A stretch of DNA of 64,000 nt from Acidobacteriota bacterium (lineage in GTDB: Bacteria; Acidobacteriota; Terriglobia; Acidiferrales; UBA7541), in NCBI GenBank assembly GCA_013289855.1, contig JABCZD010000013.1, forward strand, positions 56,786-120,785. The letters are read 5' to 3'. The notes beneath the pieces were generated by a model. It was not told the origin of the DNA and did not search any database. It saw only the letters and a program-made list of their open reading frames with translations. Of the stretch, positions 25,881 to 34,631 are shown one piece after another; within the stretch, counting starts at the first letter, position 1; each line of letters opens with the position of its first letter. The position numbers and the translations under genes were made by a program.

Positions 25881-28240
25881 CGTCCGGCTTCTTTGGCCAC
25901 GGCCGCGGTTGCAGCCTCCGTGGCCGCCGGAACGCGCACCAGGAAAGTGCTGCCGGACGCCGCTTCGTTGTTCCAGCACTGAATTTCGCCGCCGTGCGCG
26001 CGGACAATGCCGTAACAGATGCTAAGTCCCAGCCCGGTGCCCTTACCTACTTGCTTGGTGGTGTAGAACGGGTCAAAGATTCTTTGCGAATCCGTAATGC
26101 CGGTGCCGTTGTCGCTAATGGCCACTTCCAGAGATTCTCCGTTGCGCTTGGTGGAGATGGCGATGTGTCCGCGCTGCCCGGATTCCTGTACAGCGTCATA
26201 GGCGTTGTTGAGGATATTGAGAAACACCTGCTGGAGCTGTTGCGCGTCTCCCAGCGCCGGCGCCAGGCCGTCTTCGAAGTTCTCCGTGACTTCCACGCCG
26301 TGGCTGGCGAAATCGTAGCTGCGTAACTTGATGGTTTGCCGCAACACGGCGTTCAGCTGTACCAGTTCACGCTGCACCGGCCGCTGGCGAGCAAAACTGA
26401 GCAAATCCTGCACAATATCCTTGGTGCGCTGCGTTTCTTGCAGGATCACCTGTAGATCTTCCCGCGCGGATTCCGGAACCGCGGGATTTTCCAGCAGCAA
26501 GTCCGTAAATCCCAGAATCGCCGCCAACGGATTGTTGACTTCGTGGGCCACGCCCGAAACCAAGCGGCCGATGGTGGCCATTTTTTCGCTGTGCGCCAAC
26601 TTGGCATGCAGCAGCGCCGCGTCTGTGATGTCGGTCATCACCACGACGACGCTATTCACGGTATTTTGTTCGTCGCGCATGGGGCTCAGGCTGATCGAGA
26701 AATGACCCATGGAGCCATCGCTTCGCCGCACCGGCAGTTCGATGTTTTCCACCTGGTGCCCGTGCGCGGTGGTTTCCAGCGCGGCTTCAAATTCCTCGCG
26801 ATGCGTGGTATCGACCCAGTCCATTAAACGGTGGCCAATCAATTCCTCTTCCTGATAGCCCGCCTCATAACATCGCCGATTGGCGTAACTGATGAGCCCC
26901 GCGGTATCCAGCACTAGAATCATGCTCTGCGTGGTATTGAGGATCTTCTGATTGAAATCGCGCTCGCGCTGCAGTTGCGATTGATAGGTCTTCTGCTCGG
27001 TTACATCTAGCATCAGTCCGCGAATCTGCACGATGCGCCCACGAGCATCGCGCACTCCAGAAATGTTCTGCAGGGTGTGCAGCAGGGTGCCGTCCCTGCG
27101 CCGCAAAGTCTCTTCGTAATTTCGCAACACACCGCGTTTTGTAAGCGCGCGAAGGAAGCGTTCGCGCGATTCCGGCGCGGGATAGAGATGGGTGCTGACA
27201 TCGGCGCGCAACAGTTCCTCGCGCGAACCATAGCCCAGCATGCGAACCATGGCATCATTCACGTCCAGGAAACGGCCTTCCGGTGTGGCAAAGAAAAGCC
27301 CTTCTTGAATACTGTCAAACAGCTCGCGATAACGCCGTTCCGCTTCTCTGCGGTCGGTAATATCTTTCAAGACGTGAATGGTGCGCGAATCATCGTCCGC
27401 AACGCCGGGGGTGCGCGAGGTGGATACCAGAAAAATCTTTTCCGCGGAGGCGGCTACATATTCTTCGCGCGCCTGCTGCGTGTCGCGGCAGAAGGGACAT
27501 GGCAGCGCGCTGCCGGTTTCCGCGATTTGCCGCAGACTGATCATGGCCTCGCCAACCAGCGCTACGGGCGGCACGCCCAGATGCGAGGCTAACGAACGAT
27601 TGGTGCGGACAATGTTCCAAGAGCGGTCATGCACCACGATATAGTCGCTGATCGCGTCGATATCCTCGACCCATTGACGCTTGGAACGTTCCAACTGCGA
27701 AAAACGCCGGAAATTCTCCAGTGACAACGCCGCGTGGCTGGCCAGCGCCTCCAGCAAGCGCTTTTCTTCCGGTGTAATACTTTTCTTCGGACTAGCTAAA
27801 CACAGCGTGCCCAACCTTTCGCCATCGCTGGCGCTGATGGGCACAAATAGCAGCGTGGCGGGCGGCTCGCTGGTCAATGGCAAGAAGCTCGCGGCTTGCT
27901 CGCGATGTAGTGCGCGAATCTCCACGCTGCTGCGATGCTCACGCGCGCAAGCAAAAAGCCACTCGTCTTGCTCGGTAGTCTCTCTTCTAACGTTGGCGCT
28001 GCCCGCGTATAGCTCGGTCTCGCGTCCACGAAACACCGCGACGCAGCCCCACGGCGCCTGTAGCATATGCGCGGAACGATCCGCGAAGCGATTCAGAAAA
28101 TCCGGTAGATGGCGGGATTGCGCGGCGTCAACAGCCAGCGCCATGAGTTCTTCGGCGTGTCGATTCGCTGGAATTGCCGCAGCGACTTTAACGCGCAGAC
28201 GCGCCGGCCGGACCGGCGCCTTGGACTTGACGGTTCGCAT
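25877..28240 (-). CDS. Sensor histidine kinase with GAF and three PAS domains
   Basis: The protein has 787 residues from an ATG at 28240. A TTG at 28315 would lie inside a putative operator and is less likely. Domains in order: GAF (about 30-185), PAS with an unusual PCPFCRD segment (about 200-305), PAS (about 315-435) and PAS (about 445-560). HisKA has His566 in SGVAHEVNNPLAA. The ATPase domain carries LNNAYDAVQESG, SDNGTGI and GKGTGLGLSICYG. No membrane segment is present. It is translationally coupled to a receiver and an NtrC-type regulator, so it is probably their kinase. Confidence 0.93.
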   Translation of the reverse strand: MRTVKSKAPVRPARLRVKVAAAIPANRHAEELMALAVDAAQSRHLPDFLNRFADRSAHMLQAPWGCVAVFRGRETELYAGSANVRRETTEQDEWLFACAREHRSSVEIRALHREQAASFLPLTSEPPATLLFVPISASDGERLGTLCLASPKKSITPEEKRLLEALASHAALSLENFRRFSQLERSKRQWVEDIDAISDYIVVHDRSWNIVRTNRSLASHLGVPPVALVGEAMISLRQIAETGSALPCPFCRDTQQAREEYVAASAEKIFLVSTSRTPGVADDDSRTIHVLKDITDRREAERRYRELFDSIQEGLFFATPEGRFLDVNDAMVRMLGYGSREELLRADVSTHLYPAPESRERFLRALTKRGVLRNYEETLRRRDGTLLHTLQNISGVRDARGRIVQIRGLMLDVTEQKTYQSQLQRERDFNQKILNTTQSMILVLDTAGLISYANRRCYEAGYQEEELIGHRLMDWVDTTHREEFEAALETTAHGHQVENIELPVRRSDGSMGHFSISLSPMRDEQNTVNSVVVVMTDITDAALLHAKLAHSEKMATIGRLVSGVAHEVNNPLAAILGFTDLLLENPAVPESAREDLQVILQETQRTKDIVQDLLSFARQRPVQRELVQLNAVLRQTIKLRSYDFASHGVEVTENFEDGLAPALGDAQQLQQVFLNILNNAYDAVQESGQRGHIAISTKRNGESLEVAISDNGTGITDSQRIFDPFYTTKQVGKGTGLGLSICYGIVRAHGGEIQCWNNEAASGSTFLVRVPAATEAATAAVAKEAGR

Positions 28241-28295
28241 AGAGAGGGATCGGGGCCTGCGCCCCAATTGCGGCGCCGGACCACCACGCCTCTCT

Positions 28296-28325
28296 AAACT
28301 AACGCCCCGTCTCAATGTGAGTCAA
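28296..28325 (-). promoter_or_regulatory. Possible sigma-70 promoter of the kinase operon, overlapped by an operator
   Basis: Minus-strand TTGACT (28325-28320) and TAGTTT (28301-28296) are 18 bases apart. The palindromic site at 28308-28324 lies between them, a position suited to autorepression. The match to the -10 consensus is moderate. Confidence 0.35.
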
Positions 28326-28430
28326 TTGCCTTGCCGCGGCGAGTTGCCTGATCGACTACGGTCGCTCCGCGTCTCAGAGCATCACGTCTCAGGCTGAGAA
28401 CCACGCCGCTTCGCATTACCCGCTGAGACG
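28308..28430. promoter_or_regulatory. Putative activator sites GTCTCA-N3-TGAGAC between divergent operons
   Basis: CGTCTCA-ATG-TGAGTCA lies at 28308-28324, the half site CGTCTCA at 28370-28376, CGTCTCA-GGC-TGAGAAC at 28385-28401, and the half site TGAGACG at 28424-28430. They lie between the kinase operon (minus) and the second chemosensory operon (plus). The 370-base gap 28241-28610 contains only these signals and promoters. Confidence 0.62.
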
Positions 28431-28548
28431 TTTCGCTGCGCAGGAATTTTCTAACCCACTACACGGTTCGCGAGCTAACTCTTCGTTTCTCTTTTAGTTA
28501 TGAAGGAACCACGAGATTCTCACGAGATTTATTCGCCGCTACCCGCGG

Positions 28549-28563
28549 TGGCAGTCGACGTGC
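28549..28563 (+). promoter_or_regulatory. Sigma-54-like promoter of the plus-strand chemosensory operon
   Basis: TGGCA begins at 28549 and TGC ends at 28563. GG (28550-28551) and GC (28562-28563) are ten bases apart, as in -24/-12 promoters. The activator-type palindromes lie 120-240 bases upstream and the first gene starts 48 bases downstream. This also argues against an ATG at 28500 as gene start. Confidence 0.62.
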
Positions 28564-28610
28564 CTTTCCCTCGGCGGGGTACTCTGAGCTTCGCAATAGG
28601 GGTGTTGACG

Positions 28611-28973
28611 ATGAGGATTGGGAGAGCAACGCAGTTGGCATTGGTGGTTATAACCGCAGCAAATCTGCTCGCCGGAACTGCTGTGCTCGCGCAGACAGCG
28701 ACGACAAGTGATACCGGCCGCAAGATCAAAACGAAGGTAGCACCTGTCTATCCGGAACTTGCGCGACGCATGAGCGTGGTCGGCAAGGTCAAGCTCGAGG
28801 TGGTCATCACGCCGGACGGCCGGGTCAAGAGCACCCGGGTAATCGGCGGTCATCCGATTCTTGTGCAAGCTTGCCAGGACGCCGTCAAGGACTGGAAATT
28901 CATGCCGGCTCCTGAAGAGACCACGCAGGTCGTGGAATTCGACTTTCACGATCTCAACAACGGCAACAATTGA
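28611..28973 (+). CDS. TonB C-terminal-domain protein, exported
   Basis: The protein has 120 residues from the ATG at 28611, which has AGGGG upstream and lies after the sigma-54-like promoter. The signal peptide MRIGRATQLALVVITAANLL ends at AVLAQ. The mature part is a TonB C-terminal fold (YPELARRMSVVGKVKLEVV, then AVKDWKFMPAP). It lacks the cytoplasmic anchor and Pro-rich spacer of true TonB, so energy transduction is unlikely. It is the first gene of the second chemosensory operon, 98 bases before the MCP gene. Confidence 0.85.
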   Translation: MRIGRATQLALVVITAANLLAGTAVLAQTATTSDTGRKIKTKVAPVYPELARRMSVVGKVKLEVVITPDGRVKSTRVIGGHPILVQACQDAVKDWKFMPAPEETTQVVEFDFHDLNNGNN

Positions 28974-29071
28974 TCCTCTGCAGTAACCACAGTGGGGCAT
29001 CAAGCTAACGGGCAGGGTTCTGGGGAGTGCCGGCGGCGCACCCAGGACAGAGTGAGTGGAGGTTTTTTGCA

Positions 29072-31084
29072 ATGACGATTCGTAATCGACTCTATCTCGG
29101 ATTCGGCTCGAGTTTGTTTTTCCTCGTGCTGTTATTGATGGCCAGCATCTTTACCGGAATCAAGGAGAGGTCGGCGCGCAAGGACGCTTCTGCGGCCCTA
29201 AACGGCGTGAGCACCATCGAATCCGTGCGCAATCAAATGATGATGAACCGGCTGGATCTGAACGATTTCCTGCTCAGCGGCGATCCCCGAGACGAAGAGA
29301 AAGTGAACAAAGGGCTTCAGGCCATGTCGGATTTGATCAAGCGTGGTCAGTCGCAAGCGGCGACGGAATCGCTGCGCGGAGGCCTCTTACAGGTGGAATC
29401 CACGGAAACCAGCTGGGGCGACAATTTTGCCAAGCCGCTCTTGGCCAAGCGCCACCAGGTGGATTCCGGTGACGCCACTGTTTCGGATCTGCAAATTTTC
29501 TATTTACAGAAAGATCCGAGTTCCTGGCTCGCCAAATCCTCTGTGGTACTCGATCAGCGCGCTGCTGAAATCAGCAGGTCTTCCGAGGAATCTGATAAAT
29601 CTGCTTCTTTGGCTAGAGATGTCAGCACGTGGGTGACATTGGGCGGAACCATTATCGCGATTTTGGTGGGAGTCGCTTTAGCCGTCTTCACCGCACGGAA
29701 CATCACCGAGCCGTTGCAGCACCTCATCACCGTGGCGCGTGAAATCGGTGATTCCGGCGATCTGGATCAAAACATCGACATTCACCGCAACGATGAGATT
29801 GGCGCGCTGGCGACCACGTTTAACAACATGGTCGCATATTTGAAAGAGATGGCTAGCGTCTCGATGGCGGTCGCGGAAGGCGATCTGAGCGTTGAAGTTG
29901 TGCCGCGTTCGAAGCGCGATACTCTGGGCAACGCTTTTGTACGCATGTCTCACGGTTTGCAAAGCCTGGTGCGCACCACGCGCGATTCCGCCGGCCAGGT
30001 TTCTGCCGGATCTAATCAAGTTGCCGGAGCCGCCGACGAATCGGCGAAGGTAAGCGTTCAAGCCTCTTCCGCGATTGAAGAAGTCACCAGCACCATGCAC
30101 GAGATGAGCATTAACGTGCAGAACGTGGTGAAGAACACGCAAGTGCAAGCCTCCAGCGTGGCGGAAACGTCCGCGTCCATCGATCAGATGGTCACTTCCA
30201 TCCAGCGCGTGGCGGATACCGCCAAGGTGCTGCTGGACATTGCGAATCGCTCGCGCGAAGAAGTCAGCACCGGCATTCAAACCATGGAGAAAGCCACGGA
30301 TGGTTTGAATCGCACCAATCGCGCCATTCAGTCGTCCGCCGAAATCATCAACGTTCTTGGCCATCGCGCCGACGACATCGGCAAGATCATCGAAGTTATC
30401 GACGACCTCGCCGAGCAGACTAACCTGCTGGCGCTGAACGCCGCCATCGAAGCGGCGCGCGCGGGTGAACACGGTTTGGGTTTCGCGGTAGTCGCGGACG
30501 AAGTTCGCAAACTCGCGGAAAAATCCACGCAATCCACCAAGGAAATCGCCGACCTGATTCAGAGCATTCAGCGTGAAGCGCGCCAGGCTGTGGAAAATAT
30601 GGAACGCAGCACGCGCATCGTGGAAGAGGGCCTGACCCTCGGCAACGACCTGGGCACGGCGCTGCACAAGATCTCCAACGTGGTCACGGAAGTTTACAAG
30701 TTCTCGCAGGAAATCGGCGCGGCCACCAGCGAGCAATCGGTAGGCTCCTCTCAGATCGCTAAAGCCACCAGCCGGTTAACCGAGATCACGCAGGAAATTA
30801 ACTCCGCCGTGGAAGAACAGGCCTCTGGAGCGCAAGCGGTGGTCCGCGCCATGGACAAGATGCGGGAACTGGTGCAGCAGTCCGCTTCCAGTTCCACGGA
30901 GCTTTCAGCCGCCGCCGAGCAGATGCTCAAGCTCTCGCGCAATTTGCTGGACAGCATGGACCGCTTCATCCTCGATCGCGCCGCACCGTCTCGAGCCAGG
31001 TACGCAGAACATCGCGAGAAGCGCGGTGGTTCGCAGTCTGTGCAAGAACCGGATCTCGATTACGCGGAATTAGCTCGCACGTGA
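29072..31084 (+). CDS. Methyl-accepting chemotaxis protein
   Basis: The protein has 670 residues from an ATG at 29072 with GGAGG nine bases upstream. The first membrane segment is at about 7-29, a helical periplasmic domain of about 155 residues resembles four-helix-bundle sensors, and the second membrane segment is at about 185-207. HAMP (TARNITEPLQHLITVAREI) and a long signalling domain follow, with hairpin tip LLALNAAIEAARAGEHG. No CheB/CheR docking pentapeptide is obvious at the C terminus. It overlaps the CheW gene by GTGA and is the only receptor of this operon. Confidence 0.95.
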   Translation: MTIRNRLYLGFGSSLFFLVLLLMASIFTGIKERSARKDASAALNGVSTIESVRNQMMMNRLDLNDFLLSGDPRDEEKVNKGLQAMSDLIKRGQSQAATESLRGGLLQVESTETSWGDNFAKPLLAKRHQVDSGDATVSDLQIFYLQKDPSSWLAKSSVVLDQRAAEISRSSEESDKSASLARDVSTWVTLGGTIIAILVGVALAVFTARNITEPLQHLITVAREIGDSGDLDQNIDIHRNDEIGALATTFNNMVAYLKEMASVSMAVAEGDLSVEVVPRSKRDTLGNAFVRMSHGLQSLVRTTRDSAGQVSAGSNQVAGAADESAKVSVQASSAIEEVTSTMHEMSINVQNVVKNTQVQASSVAETSASIDQMVTSIQRVADTAKVLLDIANRSREEVSTGIQTMEKATDGLNRTNRAIQSSAEIINVLGHRADDIGKIIEVIDDLAEQTNLLALNAAIEAARAGEHGLGFAVVADEVRKLAEKSTQSTKEIADLIQSIQREARQAVENMERSTRIVEEGLTLGNDLGTALHKISNVVTEVYKFSQEIGAATSEQSVGSSQIAKATSRLTEITQEINSAVEEQASGAQAVVRAMDKMRELVQQSASSSTELSAAAEQMLKLSRNLLDSMDRFILDRAAPSRARYAEHREKRGGSQSVQEPDLDYAELART

Positions 31085-31575
31085 GCTCGGGGAGAACGGT
31101 GGAAAAAGACGTCCAAGTCGTCGGCTTTCGCATCGGCACCGAAACGTACGGCGTGCGTATCGGAGCGGTGCGCGAAATCGTGCGCGTGCCGGAAATCACC
31201 AGCGTTCCGAGCGCTCCGGACTTGATCGAAGGCGTGATTAATCTGCGTGGCAAGATCATTCCAGTGATGGATCTGCGAAAACGCTTCGGGCACACGGAGA
31301 TTGTTGCCGACAAGAAAAATCGCATTCTGGTGGTGGAGCTGGACAACAAGCTACTGGGGCTGATTGTTAACGCGGCGTCAGAAGTGCTGAAGATTCCGCC
31401 AGCCGACATCGAGCCGCCCAGCGCGGTGTTTGCCGAAGGCGAGTCCAATTACGTAGTGGGCGTTGGAAAGCTGAAAGGCCGGCTCATCATTCTTTTGGAT
31501 ATCACACGGCTGCTGCATCGTCCGGAGTACAAACGACTCGAGGAGGTTGCAGAGCCAGTTGCCGTCGCAAAGTGA
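31081..31575 (+). CDS. cheW: Chemotaxis adaptor CheW
   Basis: The protein has 164 residues from a GTG overlapping the MCP stop. It is a canonical CheW domain: VVGFRIGTETYGVRIGAVRE, the signature DLIEGVINLRGKIIPVMDL, and LGLIVNAASEVLKI. It couples the upstream MCP to the CheA at 32535. Confidence 0.95.
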   Translation: MSSGRTVEKDVQVVGFRIGTETYGVRIGAVREIVRVPEITSVPSAPDLIEGVINLRGKIIPVMDLRKRFGHTEIVADKKNRILVVELDNKLLGLIVNAASEVLKIPPADIEPPSAVFAEGESNYVVGVGKLKGRLIILLDITRLLHRPEYKRLEEVAEPVAVAK

Positions 31576-31632
31576 AGCGCCTTCTCGAATTTTGTAATTA
31601 TTGCTTCGCTTGTGCATCGCTCACATAACGCT

Positions 31633-32538
31633 ATGGCCACGCTCACAGCACCGATTCAGCTTACCGAACCTGAACTCAAGCTTCTGCAAACGCTCGTGTA
31701 TCAGGAATGCGGAATGTTTTTTGATGAGCGCCGTTCGCATTTTCTGAAAGATCGCCTGCAACGCCGCTTGAAGGTCTGCCAGGTAGATTCCTTCTATAGC
31801 TACTACCGCCTGCTCACCAGCCGTGAAGGCAAGGCCGAACTCGCAGAGCTGCTGGAAAACTTGACGGTGAATGAAACGAGTTTTTTCCGCAACAAACCGC
31901 AACTTGAGCTGTTGCAAAAAACCGTTCTGGAAGAACTACTGCGCAAAAAACAGGAGCGTCGCGATTTCAACCTGCGTGTCTGGAGCGCCGGTTGCTCCTC
32001 GGGCCAGGAACCGTATTCCGTCGCCATGCTGATCAGCGACGCGCTGGCCTACTACTACTTGCGCAATCCGCTGCCGTTTGAAATGCCCACGCCGAAACCC
32101 ATCATCCCTCCGCCGTGGAAACTGGAGATGGTAGCGTCCGATATCAGCTATGCGATTTTGCGCGTCGGGCAGCAGGGACAATACACCGAGCAGCAGATGG
32201 AACCTGTCGATTACACCACCCGTCTGCGCTATTTTGAGAAGACCGCCGACAAGTACTGTGTCAAACCGCAGCTTCGAGAGCTTGTACAGTTTGACTTTCA
32301 CAACCTTAAGACGGAATTCCTGCCGCGCCGCAACGACATTATTCTGTGCCGCAACGTCATGATTTATTTTGACGAGGCCGAGCAGAAACGCCTGATCGAC
32401 AAGTTCTGGAATTGTTTGAATCCCGGCGGGTATTTATTTGTCGGCCACGCCGAAAGTCTTTTTGGCCTGACCACGCGATTCCGCATGGTCCACGAAAACA
32501 ATGGCACTGCTTATCAACGGATTGAGAGTGCTTCGTGA
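31633..32538 (+). CDS. cheR: Chemotaxis protein methyltransferase CheR
   Basis: The protein has 301 residues from an ATG at 31633; a GTG at 31612 is also in frame. The N-terminal helical domain leads to the SAM motif RVWSAGCSSGQEPYSVAM and to IILCRNVMIYFDEAEQKR and PGGYLFVGHAESLFG. A loop of about 15 residues rich in Pro (FEMPTPKPIIPPPW) is inserted after the SAM motif, making it slightly longer than the CheR at 17662. It overlaps cheA by GTGA. Confidence 0.95.
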   Translation: MATLTAPIQLTEPELKLLQTLVYQECGMFFDERRSHFLKDRLQRRLKVCQVDSFYSYYRLLTSREGKAELAELLENLTVNETSFFRNKPQLELLQKTVLEELLRKKQERRDFNLRVWSAGCSSGQEPYSVAMLISDALAYYYLRNPLPFEMPTPKPIIPPPWKLEMVASDISYAILRVGQQGQYTEQQMEPVDYTTRLRYFEKTADKYCVKPQLRELVQFDFHNLKTEFLPRRNDIILCRNVMIYFDEAEQKRLIDKFWNCLNPGGYLFVGHAESLFGLTTRFRMVHENNGTAYQRIESAS

Positions 32539-34631
32539 ACTATCTGCCCGACGAGCGCGCCGCGGAACTCCGTGGCTTCTTCTTTGAGAGTGCCGCGGAA
32601 GTTCTGCAGGCGCTCAATGAAGCTGGCCTTGAGCTTGAGGCCCGTCCCGCAGATGAAGAAGTGCTGCGTCGCGTCCGGCGCGCAGTGCACACGCTGAAAG
32701 GTGATTCCGCTGCGTGCGGCTTTAGCAGCATCAGCGAATTCGCCCACGAAATCGAAGACGTCTTGACCCCGCAAGTAGCGCAGTTGCACGGGGTGCGCCT
32801 CGCGGAAGTGGTCCTCGCCGCCGCAGATGCGTTCGAAGCTCTGCTGCGTGCCTGCCAGAATCAGACGGCGCCTCCCCCGCTAAACAATATTCTTGCCATG
32901 GCGCGCGAACTCATCGCCGGCCCAGTTCCGGAAACCAGCGCCGCGAAAGATGCTGTGTTGCCCGCGAAATTCGCCTGGACCGAATACGAGCACCTGATGA
33001 TCGCGGAAGCGGTCCACAGAGGCGAAGCGGTCTTCAACGTGGCACTCCGCATTGATCCGAACAGCCTGATGCGCGCCGCCGCGTTTCAACTGGTGCGCAA
33101 CGTTTTGCACGCGATCGGCACGGTTATCGCGTTGCGCCCGGAAGACAATATCGCGGCGGCTACCGTTGAAATTATCGAAGCGGCAATTGCCACGCAGCAG
33201 ACAGAAGACAAGATTGCTGCTCGTTGCAAAATTCCCGCAATTGTTTCGGAAACTCTGGTCTCGCGTATCTCCGAGGCGAATACTCCAGAACAAGAATTGC
33301 TCGCGGACCTGCTCGAAGCCCAGAATGTCGCTGTATCGTCCAAGGTCTTCGACCCGGAAAACGGCGACCTTGCGACGCAAGCCGCTGGTGCCAGTGCTGC
33401 CGTCGCGGCGGTATCGGACAGCAGCCTGCGCGTTGACGCCGCCCGCATCGATTCGGTCATGAACCTCGTCGGCGAACTGATCATCGGCAAATCCATGCTG
33501 AATCGCGCGCTCAGCGAACTCGAACGCCGCCATGCGCGAGATCCCGTGCGTGCCAAGCTCGCCGATGCAGTGGCATTTCAGACTCGCGTGCTCGATGAAT
33601 TGCACAAGTGCGTCTTAAAGATTCGCATGGTGCCCGTCGAACAGCTTTTTCGACGGCTCCCACGCGTCGTTCGTGACGTAGCGAAACAATGCGGCAAGGA
33701 TGTCGCACTTGAGCTCAGCGGCCAAAATACGGATCTCGACAAAGGAATTCTCGACGCCCTCGCCGAGCCGCTCATGCATTTAGTGCGTAACGCCGTCGAT
33801 CACGGCATCGAGCCGGCAGACGAACGCGTCTCCTCAGGAAAGCCCGCCCGGGGAACGGTGTATCTCAACGCCTACCATCAGGGCACTCAGGTGGTCATTG
33901 AAGTTCGCGACGACGGTAACGGCATCGACCTCCGCCGCGTACGCGCCCACGCCGTGCAAAAAGGTTTGCTCAAAGCAGAAGAAGCCGCACGCCTGAGCGA
34001 TCAGGATGCCTTGAATCTCATCTTTGAATCTGGCTTCAGCACGGCGGAGGAAGTTACCGCGGTTTCCGGCCGCGGCGTTGGCATGGATGTTGTCCGCACG
34101 GTCCTCGACCGGTTGAAAGGCACGGTAAATATCTCGTCGCTGCCCGGCCGCGGCACCACCATCCAGCTCCGAGCGCCACTCACACTGGCGAGCATACAAA
34201 CGCTGCTGTTCCGCATCGGCGGCCGCCTCTTCGCCATACCACTCTCGTCCGTAGTTGAAATCACGCGCATCAACGAACGCGATATCAGCCGCGTCGATCA
34301 GCGCGAAGTCCTTCGCCTACGCGAACAGATTCTTACCCTCATTCGCCTCGAACATTTCACCAAGATTCACGCGGTCGCCGGCGAGCAGCCGGCCAAGACC
34401 AAAAGCTTCGTCATTGTCATCGGCGCGGCGGAAAAGCGTTTCGGTCTGGTGGTCGATAGTTTAGTCGGAGAGGAGGAATTGGTGATTAAAGCGCTGCCCA
34501 CCGAAATTGTTTCCAGCGATCTGGTTAGCGGCGCATCCATTCTTGGCGATGGCACCGTGGTGCTGATCCTGAATGTACCCGCGGTATTGTCACGCCTGAC
34601 GCGCACCACTCCTTTGGGGGCCATCGCATGA
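32535..34631 (+). CDS. cheA: Chemotaxis histidine kinase CheA
   Basis: The protein has 698 residues from a GTG overlapping cheR. The Hpt domain has His52 in AVHTLKGDSAACGF. A central domain of about 100 residues (WTEYEHLMIAEAVHRGEAVF) corresponds to a P2-like response-regulator docking module. Dimerisation and ATPase domains follow (HLVRNAVDHGIEPA, RDDGNGID, GRGVGMDVV), then a C-terminal CheW-like domain. It has no receiver, unlike the other CheA in the window. It overlaps cheB by ATGA. Confidence 0.96.
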   Translation: MNYLPDERAAELRGFFFESAAEVLQALNEAGLELEARPADEEVLRRVRRAVHTLKGDSAACGFSSISEFAHEIEDVLTPQVAQLHGVRLAEVVLAAADAFEALLRACQNQTAPPPLNNILAMARELIAGPVPETSAAKDAVLPAKFAWTEYEHLMIAEAVHRGEAVFNVALRIDPNSLMRAAAFQLVRNVLHAIGTVIALRPEDNIAAATVEIIEAAIATQQTEDKIAARCKIPAIVSETLVSRISEANTPEQELLADLLEAQNVAVSSKVFDPENGDLATQAAGASAAVAAVSDSSLRVDAARIDSVMNLVGELIIGKSMLNRALSELERRHARDPVRAKLADAVAFQTRVLDELHKCVLKIRMVPVEQLFRRLPRVVRDVAKQCGKDVALELSGQNTDLDKGILDALAEPLMHLVRNAVDHGIEPADERVSSGKPARGTVYLNAYHQGTQVVIEVRDDGNGIDLRRVRAHAVQKGLLKAEEAARLSDQDALNLIFESGFSTAEEVTAVSGRGVGMDVVRTVLDRLKGTVNISSLPGRGTTIQLRAPLTLASIQTLLFRIGGRLFAIPLSSVVEITRINERDISRVDQREVLRLREQILTLIRLEHFTKIHAVAGEQPAKTKSFVIVIGAAEKRFGLVVDSLVGEEELVIKALPTEIVSSDLVSGASILGDGTVVLILNVPAVLSRLTRTTPLGAIA

